Under the pieces are notes generated by a model that did not search any database, had not been told where the DNA came from, and saw only the letters and a program-made list of their open reading frames with translations. A program made the position numbers and the translations under genes. 64,000 nucleotides of DNA from Flagellimonas pelagia (lineage in GTDB: Bacteria > Bacteroidota > Bacteroidia > Flavobacteriales > Flavobacteriaceae), in NCBI RefSeq assembly GCF_003584135.1, contig NZ_QXFI01000011.1, positions 124,001 through 188,000 of the forward strand. Reading direction: 5' to 3'. Of the stretch, positions 43,251 to 54,200 are shown one piece after another (the stretch's first letter is position 1; the number at the start of each line of letters is the position of its first letter).

Positions 43251-43616
43251 CTAGATTTTTGGATAATGGGTCTGGGTCTTCTCATGCTGCACATTGCCCG
43301 TATGTGTAGTGCTGAGCTTTTCAAAAAGGAGCACGTGTACCTCCTCGTCGTCCTTGGTCATGGGGTTGTGTTCCACGCCTTTGGGCACGACAATGATCTC
43401 TCCTTCCTTCACCGTTTCGGTACGGTCCTGAAACTGCATGTACAGGGTGCCTTTGATGACTTGGAACAGTTCATCTTCATGCTCGTGGGCATGCCAGACA
43501 AATTCACCTTGTAATTTGGCCAGGAGTACCTGCATATCGTCCACGATCGCAATTTGGTGCGGATGCCATTGTTTGGTAAACTCGGCATGTTTTTGTTTCA
43601 GGTTGATGGATTTCAT
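43251..43616 (-). CDS. Cupin domain protein
   Basis: 121 residues, single cupin beta-barrel. Metal-binding pattern WHAHEHEDELFQVIKGTLYM (about 38-57) with two His and a Glu, then GEIIVVPKGVEHNPM with the final His. The start is ATG 43616 (MKSINLKQKH); an ATG two codons upstream (43622) is possible. Enzyme activity unknown. Neighbour of an NTF2-like gene in the same direction (9-bp gap). Confidence 0.88.
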   Translation of the reverse strand: MKSINLKQKHAEFTKQWHPHQIAIVDDMQVLLAKLQGEFVWHAHEHEDELFQVIKGTLYMQFQDRTETVKEGEIIVVPKGVEHNPMTKDDEEVHVLLFEKLSTTHTGNVQHEKTQTHYPKI

Positions 43617-43625
43617 AGGCATGGT

Positions 43626-43985
43626 TTATTCGTTAGGTATGGGCAGGTTGTGCATTTTCAAAAAGGACAATTTATCCCAATACCCCCGTTGAAATTTGAT
43701 TTTTCCATCAATGATGTGAAAAAAGCCACAGCCTCTCAGGCCCAAAGGATCTTTCCATTCCAAAATGGCCCATTCCTCGTCCTCAAAAATGTTCTCCACA
43801 ATGCACACCATATCGGCAGCGGCAAATTCGTTCTTGAACATTTCATAAATGGCCTCTTTCCCCACTACAGGGTCATTGGCCACCTGATGGTTGATGGCAT
43901 CGTCATAATAGAAATCGGCAATGGCCTTGGCGTCTGCTTGGTTAAATACCTCAACCCATGTGGTCACTAATTCTTTTGGAGACAT
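43626..43985 (-). CDS. NTF2-like/SnoaL family protein
   Basis: 119 residues. Pattern LVTTWVEVFNQADAKAIADF (about 7-26), then FYYDDAINHQ and GKEAIYEMFKNEFAAAD, ending in FQRGYWDKLSFLKMHNLP, typical of SnoaL/ketosteroid-isomerase-like folds that bind small hydrophobic ligands. Probably co-transcribed with the cupin gene. Confidence 0.88.
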   Translation of the reverse strand: MSPKELVTTWVEVFNQADAKAIADFYYDDAINHQVANDPVVGKEAIYEMFKNEFAAADMVCIVENIFEDEEWAILEWKDPLGLRGCGFFHIIDGKIKFQRGYWDKLSFLKMHNLPIPNE

Positions 43986-43999
43986 TTTATAATTTGCTT

Positions 44000-45355
44000 T
44001 TAAACGCCCAATATCAATTTGGCGATGGTAAAGTAGATCAGAATGCCAAAAATATCGTTGCTGGTAGTGATGAAAGGTCCAGTGGCAATGGCTGGGTCAA
44101 TGCCCCGCTTGTCCAAAAATACGGGGATGAACGTTCCTATGATCGCCGCCACGATAATCACCAGAATAATGGCAACGCCTATAGTGAAGGACACCAAATA
44201 GGGGGTGTTGAATATAAAGTGGCTTACCAGCAAAACAATAGAGGCAATGGCCCCTCCGTTGGTTAGTCCAATAAGAAACTCTTTAACCAATCGTGATGCG
44301 ACTTCGCCCTTTACGGTATCATTGGCCAATCCTTGTACCATAATGGCGGAAGATTGTACCCCCACATTCCCAGCAGTGGCCTGTACCAAGGGGACAAAAC
44401 TCAGCAAAATTCTATAATCGTTCATCAAAGGTGAAAAACCTGTAATGATACTGGCTGCTCCAAGCCCCCCAAAGGTTCCTATCAACAACCATGGTAGACG
44501 AGCCCGAGTAATCTCCCAAACGCTGTCGTCTGCCTCTACCTCACGAGAGATACCAGCTGCCATTTGGTAATCCTTATCGGCTTCTTCCCGGATTACGTCC
44601 ACAATATCATCAATGGTGATACGGCCAACCAATCTCCCGATTTCATCGACCACGGGAATGGCCTCCAAGTCGTATTTTGACATGATCTTGGCCACCTCTT
44701 CGGCATTTTCGTTGACATTGACCGAATCCACTTTTGGGATATACACATCCTTGATATTGGTCTTGGTAGATGTGGTCAAAAGATCCTTTAGGGATAATCT
44801 GCCTTTCAGCCGACCTTCATCATCCACCACATAGATGGAGTGGACCCTGGTCACATTTTCGGCCTGGGCACGCATTTCCTTCACACAGGTGAGCACGTTC
44901 CAGTTCTCGTTGACTTTCACAAGCTCCTTTGCCATAAGACCACCAGCGGTGTCCTCATCATAACGCAAGAGGTCCACAATATGCTTGGCATGTTCCCTGT
45001 CCTCGATTTCGGAAATAACCTCCTGAATGATTTCCTTTGGAAGTTCGTTGATGATATCCGCAGCATCATCCGTGTCCAATTCTTCCAGCTCGCTTGCAAT
45101 CTCCTTTGCGGTAAGGTTGCCCAATACGGCTTCCCGAATGTCCTCGTGCATTTCTGCAAGGATATCGGAAGTTTTTTCACTATCCAGAAGTTTGATCAGG
45201 TAGGTGGCCTCCTCTACATCGAGTTCGTCCGCAATCTCGGCGATATCGGCATAGTGGAACTCGGACATCATGGTCTGCAGTTCGGAGTTCTTTTGCTCCG
45301 CTATCAGTGCCTTGATGTCTTCTAAAAGCTCGTCTGTGAGTTTAAACGGGGTCAT
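44000..45355 (-). CDS. mgtE: Magnesium transporter MgtE
   Basis: 451 residues. N domain of helical repeats (about 1-130, acidic), tandem CBS domains (about 135-260: [19 protein letters not shown] and [20 protein letters not shown]) that sense Mg2+, then five membrane helices from about 285, with the pore signature [20 protein letters not shown] (about 318-337). Imports Mg2+ and closes when cytosolic Mg2+ is high. Its start overlaps the end of rsmA by 14 bp, so the two are coupled. Confidence 0.95.
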   Translation of the reverse strand: MTPFKLTDELLEDIKALIAEQKNSELQTMMSEFHYADIAEIADELDVEEATYLIKLLDSEKTSDILAEMHEDIREAVLGNLTAKEIASELEELDTDDAADIINELPKEIIQEVISEIEDREHAKHIVDLLRYDEDTAGGLMAKELVKVNENWNVLTCVKEMRAQAENVTRVHSIYVVDDEGRLKGRLSLKDLLTTSTKTNIKDVYIPKVDSVNVNENAEEVAKIMSKYDLEAIPVVDEIGRLVGRITIDDIVDVIREEADKDYQMAAGISREVEADDSVWEITRARLPWLLIGTFGGLGAASIITGFSPLMNDYRILLSFVPLVQATAGNVGVQSSAIMVQGLANDTVKGEVASRLVKEFLIGLTNGGAIASIVLLVSHFIFNTPYLVSFTIGVAIILVIIVAAIIGTFIPVFLDKRGIDPAIATGPFITTSNDIFGILIYFTIAKLILGV

Positions 45356-46214
45356 TGGCTATCTTCTGGGTCAACGTTACAAAATCTGCTACACCGAGCT
45401 GTTCTGGGCGTTGGTCAAAGATAGCATCTTCTTTGAGATTATCGGAAAGATTAAAGGTTTTAAGACTGTTCCTGATGGTCTTTCTTCTTTGGTTGAAAGC
45501 GGTTTTTACCACTTTGAAGAAAAGGCGTTCGTCACATGGTAATTTTTGGTTTCCCCTTCTTTTCAACCGTAAAACTCCCGAATCCACTTTGGGTGGTGGG
45601 TCAAAAACACTTGGAGGAACGGTGAACAGGTATTCGGCATCGTAAAAGGCCTGTACCAAAACGGAAAGGATACCGTAGGTTTTGCTCCCAGGTTTTTCGC
45701 AAATGCGTTGGGCCACTTCTTTTTGGAACATGCCCGAAAATTCTGGGATTTGGTTGCGCATTTCCAACATTTTGAAAACAATTTGGCTGGAAATGTTGTA
45801 GGGAAAGTTTCCCGTGATGGCAAATTCTTCTTCCCCGTACAGTTCGGTCAGGTCAAATTTTAGAAAATCGGCCTCCACCACGTTCAACCGATTGTTCTTT
45901 TTCAATATCTCTTGATGTTCCAAAGGAAAACTGTGGTTCAGGTACACAATGGATTCCTCATCGAGGTCCATGGCCACTAGGTCCAAATCCCGTTGCAACA
46001 GGTATTTGGTGAGGACGCCCATCCCAGGTCCGATTTCCAAAACGTTAGTGTACCCTTCCAAAGAAAGCGTGTCGGCAATTTTTTTTGCAATGTTCTCATC
46101 CTTTAGAAAGTGCTGGCCCAAATGCTTTTTGGCCCTTACGGCACCTTCCTCTTGTCCTATTGGTTGGTTTTTATGTCCGCCATAGGCAGATTTTTTCTTG
46201 TTTTTCTTGGACAC
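45342..46214 (-). CDS. rsmA: 16S rRNA (adenine(1518)-N6/adenine(1519)-N6)-dimethyltransferase
   Basis: 290 residues from a GTG start. Dimethylates A1518/A1519 of 16S rRNA. SAM motif [11 protein letters not shown] (about 60-70), catalytic [10 protein letters not shown] (about 136-145; the usual NLPY), and the C-terminal helical domain with [13 protein letters not shown]. The Lys-rich N-terminal tail before KKHLGQHFL is a common flavobacterial addition. The next gene, mgtE, starts before its stop codon. Confidence 0.94.
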   Translation of the reverse strand: MSKKNKKKSAYGGHKNQPIGQEEGAVRAKKHLGQHFLKDENIAKKIADTLSLEGYTNVLEIGPGMGVLTKYLLQRDLDLVAMDLDEESIVYLNHSFPLEHQEILKKNNRLNVVEADFLKFDLTELYGEEEFAITGNFPYNISSQIVFKMLEMRNQIPEFSGMFQKEVAQRICEKPGSKTYGILSVLVQAFYDAEYLFTVPPSVFDPPPKVDSGVLRLKRRGNQKLPCDERLFFKVVKTAFNQRRKTIRNSLKTFNLSDNLKEDAIFDQRPEQLGVADFVTLTQKIANDPV

Positions 46215-46232
46215 CGGAGGTTTTTTTGCAAG

Positions 46233-46541
46233 TTACTTGGAATTTTCGATATATACCCATGCCATGGTGCCGGATTCCAAGAGGAACTTTTCCCGTTTGT
46301 ATGCACTGGTTTCGTAGATGTCCGCTTTTTTAAGGTCAGTTTCGGAAACCTCATACACGGTTCCACTGACTTTATCTTCCAAGTTTTTGGTTTGAAGGAC
46401 CAGCGGATAACGACCGTAAACCGCGTTTTCCATTTTTTTGAAACCCAGTAGCGCACCGGGAACGCCGGTCAAGCTACGGCCAAAGATATATTCCTGTACC
46501 TGAATATCCTGAAGGGTGCCGTAGGTGAAAAGATATTCCAA
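46233..46541 (-). CDS. Gamma-glutamylcyclotransferase-like (GGCT/AIG2 fold) protein
   Basis: 102 residues from a TTG start. N-terminal YGTLQD (about 7-12) is the GGCT substrate-loop motif; then VPGALLGFKKMENAVYGRYP and a Glu in VSGTVYEVSETDLKKADIYE. Such enzymes release pyroglutamate from gamma-glutamyl amines or peptides. Linked to DUF4286 by a 3-bp gap. Confidence 0.85.
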   Translation of the reverse strand: MEYLFTYGTLQDIQVQEYIFGRSLTGVPGALLGFKKMENAVYGRYPLVLQTKNLEDKVSGTVYEVSETDLKKADIYETSAYKREKFLLESGTMAWVYIENSK

Positions 46542-46544
46542 AGG

Positions 46545-46862
46545 CTAGGGTATTTGTTGGCTGATTACCTCCAGTTCGGTCCTGAAGGCCACAAATTTAT
46601 TGGGGAACAATTTTTGGGCATCGCCACGCAAACGGTCGGCATCTTCACGGTAGTAGGCTTCCAAGGTTTTTCGATCCTGGGTGGTATATTGGATGGAGTA
46701 GGTGACTCCCCCGCCATCTTCCTCTACCAATACTTTCACCATTTTGGCATGGGAAAACTTGCCCGTGTCCAGCATGTCCGGGATGTGTTTGTCCCGCATC
46801 CAAACAAGCCAATCGTCATGGACATCCGCATCGATATTGATGGTTACGTTGTAAATGAGCAT
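46545..46862 (-). CDS. DUF4286 family protein
   Basis: 105 residues. Ferredoxin-like fold pattern (MLIYNVTINIDADVHDDWLV, HIPDMLDTGKFSHAKMVKVL, TYSIQYTTQDRKTLEAYYRE, NKFVAFRTELEVI) seen in small Bacteroidota proteins labelled DUF4286. Function unknown. First gene of a pair with the GGCT-like gene. Confidence 0.85.
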   Translation of the reverse strand: MLIYNVTINIDADVHDDWLVWMRDKHIPDMLDTGKFSHAKMVKVLVEEDGGGVTYSIQYTTQDRKTLEAYYREDADRLRGDAQKLFPNKFVAFRTELEVISQQIP

Positions 46863-46927
46863 GTGTTTCTTTTGATTTCGAAGAGGTGAAAATTAGTCTA
46901 TTTTTTGGGAATTCAATAGTTTCTGGC

Positions 46928-47031
46928 GTCATTTCGAAATGAGTGCCAAAAGTGATTGGTACGATTGAGAAATCTTTATGATGGGATTCCTGCTTTTACA
47001 TCGACTACGCTCAGGCACCAGTGGGAATGAC
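46928..47031. repeat. Dispersed repeat element
   Basis: GTCATTTCGAAATGAGTGCC at one end, GATTGAGAAATCT in the middle, and TCGACTACGCTCAGGCACC with GGGAATGAC at the other. Fills the gap between the DUF4286 and TPR genes. Confidence 0.75.
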
Positions 47032-47038
47032 AGCGCGA

Positions 47039-48826
47039 TCAATTTATGGCATCGCCGCGAAGCTTCCTAAAATTGATTCGGGCCTGCGGGAAATAATAAC
47101 TGTCCTGATAGTTGTAGATGATCTTTTCGTAGTGGCTTTTTGCCTTTTCGGGTTCGTTCAAAATGTTCCGGTACAACTCTCCGAGTGCAAAGTGGGCATC
47201 ATCGGCCAAAATCCCATCCGAATAGAACTCCACGATTTTTTTGTAGTTGAACTCGGCCGCCTCGTAATCCTTTTGCTTTTCCAAAAGCTCCGCTTGTTTT
47301 AAAAGGGCTTCGTCCTCAATTTTTTCGCCCTTGTGGTTTTGGAGAATGTCCTCCAGTACCTCAATGGCTTCTTTGTTTTTGTTTTGATAGGCCAACAGGT
47401 CGGCCCTTGCATATTTCTTCAAGGCGGTCTGGGTAGAATCCTCCAAGGAATTGTCCGAGATCAAAAGGCTCAACTGCATGGCATCGTTGGCAATGAGTTG
47501 GGACGTGGAACCCCTCAGTACTTTCAATTGGGTAAGGGCCCAATCAAAATCCCCTTTATAAAAACTGGTCTGCGCCACTTTAAAACGTGCATCCTGCCCC
47601 AATACATCATTTTTGAGGCTTTTTTGTACTTGGGTGAATAGGATCAAGGCCTCGTTGAAGCGTTGGTCGTAGACCAAAATATCACCTAGAGCCAGTTTTA
47701 CATAGGCAACGGCCACACGACCCATGGGCAGTTCCAGGCTCTCCTTGAGCATGGCAATGGCCGGTTCAGGACGTTCGCGCCTAAAGGTCAAAAAATTGGC
47801 ATAGGCGATCTGTAATTGTAGGGTGAGACTTTTGTTCCCGTACTCGGCCACCAGTTGTTCAAATTGCTTTTCTACGGAATCGAGGGTTTTGGCGGTCGGA
47901 TTCTTCAGTTCTATATCGATCAAACGGAGTTGGGCATTCAGTTTGATCCTGGGTTCCTCGGTATTTTCCACTATGAACTGAAAAATGGACGAAGCGTTTT
48001 CAAGGTCGTTATCCTCCAGGGCAATGTCCCCTAAATTTTCCAAACGATCCATATTGCTGCCTTCCGCACGCTTGAAGATGGCCTTTTCTTGACTGAAGGC
48101 ACTGCTATACTGTTTTTGCTGGACAAACAACCAACTTAAAAGCTCGTTCCAGAGCACATCGGGACTTTTTTGGGCATTTTTAAGTAATACTTTTCGGAGT
48201 AGGACATTGTTTTCGTTGGCGGGGTCTTCCGAAATAAAATCATCGATGTTCCTGAGCACATTGGAGCGTGAGGTCTTTCCTTCCCAGATAAGATTGAGAT
48301 AGGATTGGTACATTTTCTCGATATCGCCTTGTTCCCCATAAATGCGAGCCAATTGAAAGTCGTAATTGAGATCGGGCTTGAGTTCCATGGCCCTGGTGTA
48401 AGCCTGTATGGCGTAATCGAGTAGGGCATACTTTTGGAAACGATACCCCACGCTATAGCCATAATTGGGGTTTTCATCTATTTTTTGAATGGCCTTGTCA
48501 TAATATTCGGTTGCCCTGTCCGCTTGGTCTTGGAGGGTGTAGTTATAGCCCAATTCAATAAAGAAGGTGGGGAAGGCATAATTGTCCTTTAGCTTGTCCA
48601 ACAGAAAATTCTCTGCATCGGTATAACGTTCCAATTGCTGGTAGCAGGCTACCAGTCCTTCGGCATAATCGGTACGCCTGGGATTGGTCTCGACCAGTTT
48701 TTCATAAAAGACCACGGCTTTTTCGTAATCCCCGTCATTGAAGTACTGTTTGGCCAAAAAATCTTCTTGGGCCAAGGCCGAAAATTGGAACAGGAGGAAC
48801 GATATCAGAAATAAAAAATAGCGCAA
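47039..48826 (-). CDS. Tetratricopeptide repeat protein, exported
   Basis: 595 residues. Signal peptide 1-19 (YFLFLISFLLFQFSALA before QEDF). Many TPR units along the whole length, for instance DGDYEKAVVFYEKLVETNP (about 31-50), DRATEYYDKAIQKIDENPN and KDYEAAEFNYKKIVEFYSDG near the end, so it is probably a periplasmic or cell-envelope scaffold. Start is TTG at 48826, chosen because it gives the signal peptide and lies behind a TAnnTTTG box. Confidence 0.85.
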   Translation of the reverse strand: MRYFLFLISFLLFQFSALAQEDFLAKQYFNDGDYEKAVVFYEKLVETNPRRTDYAEGLVACYQQLERYTDAENFLLDKLKDNYAFPTFFIELGYNYTLQDQADRATEYYDKAIQKIDENPNYGYSVGYRFQKYALLDYAIQAYTRAMELKPDLNYDFQLARIYGEQGDIEKMYQSYLNLIWEGKTSRSNVLRNIDDFISEDPANENNVLLRKVLLKNAQKSPDVLWNELLSWLFVQQKQYSSAFSQEKAIFKRAEGSNMDRLENLGDIALEDNDLENASSIFQFIVENTEEPRIKLNAQLRLIDIELKNPTAKTLDSVEKQFEQLVAEYGNKSLTLQLQIAYANFLTFRRERPEPAIAMLKESLELPMGRVAVAYVKLALGDILVYDQRFNEALILFTQVQKSLKNDVLGQDARFKVAQTSFYKGDFDWALTQLKVLRGSTSQLIANDAMQLSLLISDNSLEDSTQTALKKYARADLLAYQNKNKEAIEVLEDILQNHKGEKIEDEALLKQAELLEKQKDYEAAEFNYKKIVEFYSDGILADDAHFALGELYRNILNEPEKAKSHYEKIIYNYQDSYYFPQARINFRKLRGDAIN

Positions 48827-48841
48827 TAGCGTGTTTTATTT

Positions 48842-48849
48842 CAAATATA
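48842..48849 (-). promoter_or_regulatory. -7 box (TATATTTG) of the TPR gene
   Basis: Exact TAnnTTTG match on the minus strand, 15 bp before the TTG start. Confidence 0.55.
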
Positions 48850-48902
48850 ACGCAGAAATACCCGGGATTCTGTTAAGTGAATCCAAATAATGCCTGAAAA
48901 CC

Positions 48903-50174
48903 CTAGTCGATGAGCTCGAATCCGCAATAAGAAACCAGAGCATCCGGAATTTTGATGCCGTTTTCGGTCTGGTAGTTTTCCAAGATTCCGGCCAATACCC
49001 TAGGCAATGCCAAAGAGCTTCCGTTCAAGGTATGGGCCAGCTGGCTTTTACCATTTTCATCCTTGTAGCGCAACTTTAAACGGTTGGCCTGAAAAGTCTC
49101 AAAATTGGAAACAGAACTGATTTCCAGCCAACGATCTTGGGCAGTGGAGAACACTTCAAAATCGTAGGTGAGGGCAGAGGTAAAACCAAGGTCGCCACCG
49201 CAAAGTCTCAAGATTCGATAGGGCAACTTCAACTCGCGAAGAATGTTTTTCACATGTTCTACCATTTCGTCCAAAGCTTGGTAAGAATTGTTGGGATGTT
49301 CCAAACGCACGATCTCCACTTTGTCGAATTGATGCAAGCGGTTCAATCCACGCACATGGGCGCCATAACTTCCGGCCTCTCTTCTAAAGCATGGGGTGTA
49401 ACCGGTATATTTTATAGGGAAATCACTTTCAGCCAAAATATCATCCCTGTGCAGATTGGTCACGGGTACTTCGGCAGTAGGGATCAAGTACAAATCATCC
49501 GCTTGAACGTGGTACATTTGGCCTTCCTTGTCTGGCAACTGTCCGGTTCCATATCCAGAAGCTTCGTTCACCATGTGAGGTACTTGCATTTCGGTGTAGC
49601 CTGCCGCCGTGTTTTTATCCAAGAAGTAAGAGATCAAAGCGCGTTGCAAACGGGCGCCTTTTCCTTTGTACACAGGAAATCCTGCTCCGGTGATTTTTAC
49701 CCCCAGTTCAAAATCGATAATGTCATATTTTTTGGCCAATTCCCAATGGGGCATGGCTCCTTCAAACAAGGTCGGGATATCCCCTTCACGGAATACTTCT
49801 TCATTGTCGGCATCTGAATTTCCAGCGGGAACGGAAGTGTGCGGAACATTGGGTATCAGGTACAGTTGTTCCTGAAGCGCAGCTGCAGTAGCATTAAGGT
49901 CGTCACCCAACTGTTTGGAGGTTTCCTTCAGTCCAGCGGTCTTATCCTTTAAAGCATTGGCTTCCTGGGCTTTGCCAGATTTGAAAAGTTGGCCAATTTC
50001 CTTGGAAAGTTTGTTGGATTCCGCAAGAATGCCATCCAGTTCCGTTTGTATGGAACGTCTTTTTTCATCCAATTCAATTACGGCAGCAATCATGGGTGCT
50101 GCATCGATGTTACGCTTTTTTAAAGCGGTGATGATACTTTCCTTATTTTCCCTAATGGTCTGTAGTTGAAGCAT
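48903..50174 (-). CDS. serS: Seryl-tRNA synthetase
   Basis: 423 residues, normal length. Class II synthetase: N-terminal coiled-coil arm (IELDEKRRSIQTELDGILAE, about 31-105) that grips the tRNA, motif 2 CFRREAGSYGAHVRGLNRLH (about 260-279) and motif 3 LNGSSLALPRVLAGILEN (about 378-395). Cytoplasmic. Preceded by a TAnnTTTG box 17 bp before the ATG. Confidence 0.96.
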   Translation of the reverse strand: MLQLQTIRENKESIITALKKRNIDAAPMIAAVIELDEKRRSIQTELDGILAESNKLSKEIGQLFKSGKAQEANALKDKTAGLKETSKQLGDDLNATAAALQEQLYLIPNVPHTSVPAGNSDADNEEVFREGDIPTLFEGAMPHWELAKKYDIIDFELGVKITGAGFPVYKGKGARLQRALISYFLDKNTAAGYTEMQVPHMVNEASGYGTGQLPDKEGQMYHVQADDLYLIPTAEVPVTNLHRDDILAESDFPIKYTGYTPCFRREAGSYGAHVRGLNRLHQFDKVEIVRLEHPNNSYQALDEMVEHVKNILRELKLPYRILRLCGGDLGFTSALTYDFEVFSTAQDRWLEISSVSNFETFQANRLKLRYKDENGKSQLAHTLNGSSLALPRVLAGILENYQTENGIKIPDALVSYCGFELID

Positions 50175-50191
50175 GGCCTTGTTTTGTGCGG

Positions 50192-50199
50192 CAAATTTA
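50192..50199 (-). promoter_or_regulatory. -7 box (TAAATTTG) of serS
   Basis: Exact TAnnTTTG match on the minus strand, 17 bp before the serS ATG. Confidence 0.5.
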
Positions 50200-50284
50200 A
50201 TTCAATCTGAAGAAGTGCCCAACAATAATCCATTGGGCATCAAAATAGATGTTGTTTTTTATTCTGTAAATGAAATGAAACTGG

Positions 50285-51217
50285 TTATTTGTTGGATATC
50301 AGTTTCAGGGATCGTGCCCTGTCTTTTTGCAGTTGTTGTTTCAGTTCTTCCACGGAATTGAACTTGTGCTCGTCCCTGATGCGATGCAGGATGTTGACTT
50401 GGATTTTCTTGTCATACAGGTCTCCATGGAAATCAAAAAAGTGGACCTCGATGCTTTTGGTGGTCCCGTCAACCGTGGGGTTAAAACCAATGTTCATCAT
50501 GCCGAAACATTCCTTGTCTTCCAAAGTACTTTTTACCACATAGACCCCAGTCTTTGGGATGAGTTTGTATTCCTCGGCAATGTGAAGGTTGGCGGTGGGG
50601 AAACCAAATTCCTTGCCCAATCCCTTGCCTTTCCCAATGGTTCCGGTAAGCATGTAAGCATAGCTTAGGTAGCTGTTGGCCGTTTCGATATCACCTTCCA
50701 AAAGCGCATTCCGAATTTTAGTGGAACTCACCGAAACATCGTCGATTTCCTGGGCGGGGATTTCTTCCACTTCAAAACCAAGGGTGTTGCCAAAAGCGAT
50801 CAAATCTTGAATGTTGGCATTTCTGTTGCGGCCAAATCGGTGATCGTACCCGATGATGATTTTTTTGGCCTTTAGGCCGTTCACCAAAATATCGCGCACA
50901 AATTCTGTGGCGGAAAGCCTGGAAAATTCTTTGGTAAAGGGGTGGATGATGAGGTAATCCAGCCCCAAGGTTTCCATGATCTGTTTTTTCTCTTCCAGAG
51001 TGTTCAGCAACTTGATGTCCACATCTTTTTGTAGCACCATTCGGGGGTGGGGGAAAAAAGTGAGTACCGTGGATTTCAGGTTTGTGGCTTTGGCATTATT
51101 TATGAGGCGTTCCAATATCTTTCGGTGTCCGAGATGTACTCCGTCGAAAGTGCCGATGGTGATAATCGTTTGATTTGGAATGTCTTTGAAGAGAGAAATG
51201 TTCTGGATTGTTTCCAA
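50285..51217 (-). CDS. ribF: Bifunctional riboflavin kinase / FAD synthetase
   Basis: 310 residues from a TTG start. N-terminal adenylyltransferase with TIGTFDGVHLGHRKILERLI (about 21-40), DHRFGRNR (about 124-131) and VSSTKIRNALLEGDI (about 155-170); C-terminal kinase with GKGLGKEFGFPTANLHI (about 187-203) and EVHFFDFHGDLYDKKI. Makes FMN and FAD from riboflavin. Divergent from the metalloprotease gene. Confidence 0.95.
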   Translation of the reverse strand: METIQNISLFKDIPNQTIITIGTFDGVHLGHRKILERLINNAKATNLKSTVLTFFPHPRMVLQKDVDIKLLNTLEEKKQIMETLGLDYLIIHPFTKEFSRLSATEFVRDILVNGLKAKKIIIGYDHRFGRNRNANIQDLIAFGNTLGFEVEEIPAQEIDDVSVSSTKIRNALLEGDIETANSYLSYAYMLTGTIGKGKGLGKEFGFPTANLHIAEEYKLIPKTGVYVVKSTLEDKECFGMMNIGFNPTVDGTTKSIEVHFFDFHGDLYDKKIQVNILHRIRDEHKFNSVEELKQQLQKDRARSLKLISNK

Positions 51218-51240
51218 GCGATCAAGAAATAAAAAAGGCT

Positions 51241-51248
51241 TACATTTG
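51241..51248 (+). promoter_or_regulatory. -7 box (TACATTTG) of the metalloprotease gene
   Basis: Exact TAnnTTTG match, 25 bp before the ATG at 51274; no clear -33 box. Confidence 0.55.
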
Positions 51249-51273
51249 AAATTATACTATGCCCTAAATCTGT

Positions 51274-54200
51274 ATGAGAGCTAAATTACACCTTGTTTTT
51301 TCAATAACCATATTTTTTAGCTGCTTTTGCATTTACGGGCAGCAGGCGTATTGGAAGAACATACCCAAGCAATCTACGCTGAAGAGTGCCTCCATCAAGG
51401 ATATGGGCAAGGCTAAAAAGGTCTTCTCTTTGGACCGACAGGTTTTTATGGATGAAATGAAAACCTTTGCCACTTCCAAAAGCGTAAACAAAGTGGTCTA
51501 TCTGCCGGATGGGGACGGAAACATCATACCCTTCGCCTTAAAGGAAACACCGGTCATGCATCCGGATCTGGCCAAGAAATATCCCAATATCAAATCATAT
51601 TCCGGGGTAAGTTCAGATGGAAAATATAAGGTGAAATTGAGTAACTCCCCAAAGGGCCTGGAGAGTATGGTGGTCAATCTGAAAAACCATGAACAAACGT
51701 TTATGGAACCCATATCCAACAAAACCGATTCCTATGTTTTGTACACTAAAGGAGCCGGACTCACTGCCAAGGACGATTTTATTTGTGAAACGGTTGAAAC
51801 GCTTTTGACCACATCAAAGACCATAGCCCCTTTGGTGGATGATCAGGTGTTGCGAAAATATAGGATAGCCGTTTCCACTACGGGGGAATATACCCAAGGT
51901 AAAGGTGGCACTGTGGCCGATGCCCTAGCTGGGATCAATGCCACTATTACCCGGATCAACGAAGTATTCGAGACCGATTTGGGTGTTACCTTGGAACTCA
52001 TTGCCAATAACGACGTTCTCATTTTTACAAACCCTAATACGGACCCCTATGGAAGCAGCTTGAATTCTGAAGTGCAAGCTACCATTACATCCATCATCGG
52101 GGAAGCGAACTATGATGTGGGACATCTTTTTCATCAGGTAAGCGATCCTGAGTTGAACAATGGTAATGCTGGATTTATTGGGTCGGTCTGTGTGGATAAT
52201 AAAAAAGGAAGTGGGTTCTCGGCTTCCTCTACTCCCGAAGGGGATGTGTTCGATTTGGATTATGTGGCCCACGAGTTAGGGCATCAATTTGGAGCTAACC
52301 ATACATGGTCTTTTGAATCGGAAGGGACCGGGGTGCAGGCAGAACCCGGAAGCGGAACCACCATTATGGGTTATGCCGGCATAACCGGAGACAATGATGT
52401 GGCTCCCAACGGCTCCGACTATTTCCATTATTACAGTATCCAACAAATTTCAGATTATCTGCAGACCACCTCTTGTGCACAGGTAACCCCGTTGACCAAT
52501 TCGCCACCCGTTCTCACACCGGTAGGGGATTATACCATTCCCAAGGGAACCGCTTTTGTGTTGGAGGGCATTGCAACCGACCCTGATGTAGGTGACGTGC
52601 TTTCCTATACTTGGGAACAGATTGATGATGGTGTGGTCACCAACAACACCTTTGGACCGACCAATCCGAGTGGTGCAAACTTTAGATCCTTACCTCCAAA
52701 TGCTGAGCCCATTCGGTATTTTCCAAAACTATCGGAGGTTGCCCAAGGCAATTTAACCCAGGTCAATCCTACTGTCAATGAGGCATGGGAAACGGTTTCA
52801 GAAATTGAACGCACCTTGAATTTTGCCTTCACGGTAAGAGACAATGCATCGGGTGGTGGTCAGGTCATATCAGATGTGCTGGCTGTAAACGTGTTAAAGG
52901 CGGCGGGTCCCTTTGTGGTGACTTCGCAGAGCACCAACGAGATATATTCGGCGGGTTCCATTCAGGAAGTTACATGGGATGTGGCCAACACCAACATTCT
53001 GCCTATCAATGCACAGATGGTCGATATTTTTCTTTCTCTGGATGGCGGACAAACATTCCCCATTATCTTGGCAGAGGATGAACTTAATGATGGGTCGGCC
53101 AATATTCTATTGCCAGGGGATGCCACGACCAGTGCACGCGTTATGGTTAAGGCCAGTGACAATGTTTTCTTTGCCGTCAATGCATCCGATTTCACTATCC
53201 AACAATCGCAAGTGGTGTTGCATTTTGACCAATTGGAATTCGAAGTGTGCCAACCCGATGATCTTGTTATTCCCTTTGTATATGAAACCTATGCTGGATT
53301 TAACGAGACATCGACCTTTACTGCCGATGCGCCAGCCGGTCTTACAGCTATCTTCTCACCAACCGATGCCACTGCGAACGATACTTCTGTTAGTTTGACC
53401 TTATCCAACACCGATGGCGTAGCTGCAGGACTTTATGATATTACTGTTACCTCTACCTCAGCTTCGGTAACCAAAGGCGTAGTGCTATCGGTTTTCATTG
53501 AGGATACAAGTTATACTGACGCAGTGCTGCTTTCCCCTACAGATGGGCAAGGTGGTGTTTCCTTGGATGCTCAATTGACTTGGGAAGAAAATCCACTTTT
53601 CACCCAATATGATGTGGAGGTTTCAACTGACCAAGGTTTTGTAAATGTAATTGAATCTGCCACAGTTCCTTTTAATTTTTATAAGACGAACAGTCTACAG
53701 GCCGAGACCGAATATTTTTGGAGGGTAAGACCCAGTAATGGTTGTGGAACGGGAACCTTTGGAACGCCTTTTAGTTTTGTCACCTCCCAGGTAGACTGCA
53801 AAAATTTAGAATCCACTGACGTACCCTTGACCATTTCCGCTGTAGGTACCCCGACTATTACCACTTCGGTGTTTTTCTGGGAAGACCTTCCCGTTTCAGA
53901 TGTCAATGTGAACTTGGAACTGGACCATTCATATTTGGAGGATTTGGTGATTACCCTCATTTCTCCTGAAGGTACTCGGGTGACGTTGCTTTCCAATACC
54001 TGCGGCGATTTGAATAATATAAACGCTGTATTTGATGATGATGGGGATCCCATAACCTGTTCTGGCAATCCCGCCATTTCAGGATCAGTGAGCCCCATCG
54101 GTTCCTTGGCCTCCCTTAAGGGAGAATCCATTTTAGGTGAATGGATATTGGAAATAAAGGATACCGCTGCAAGTGACGGTGGAACCTTGATCGGCTTTTC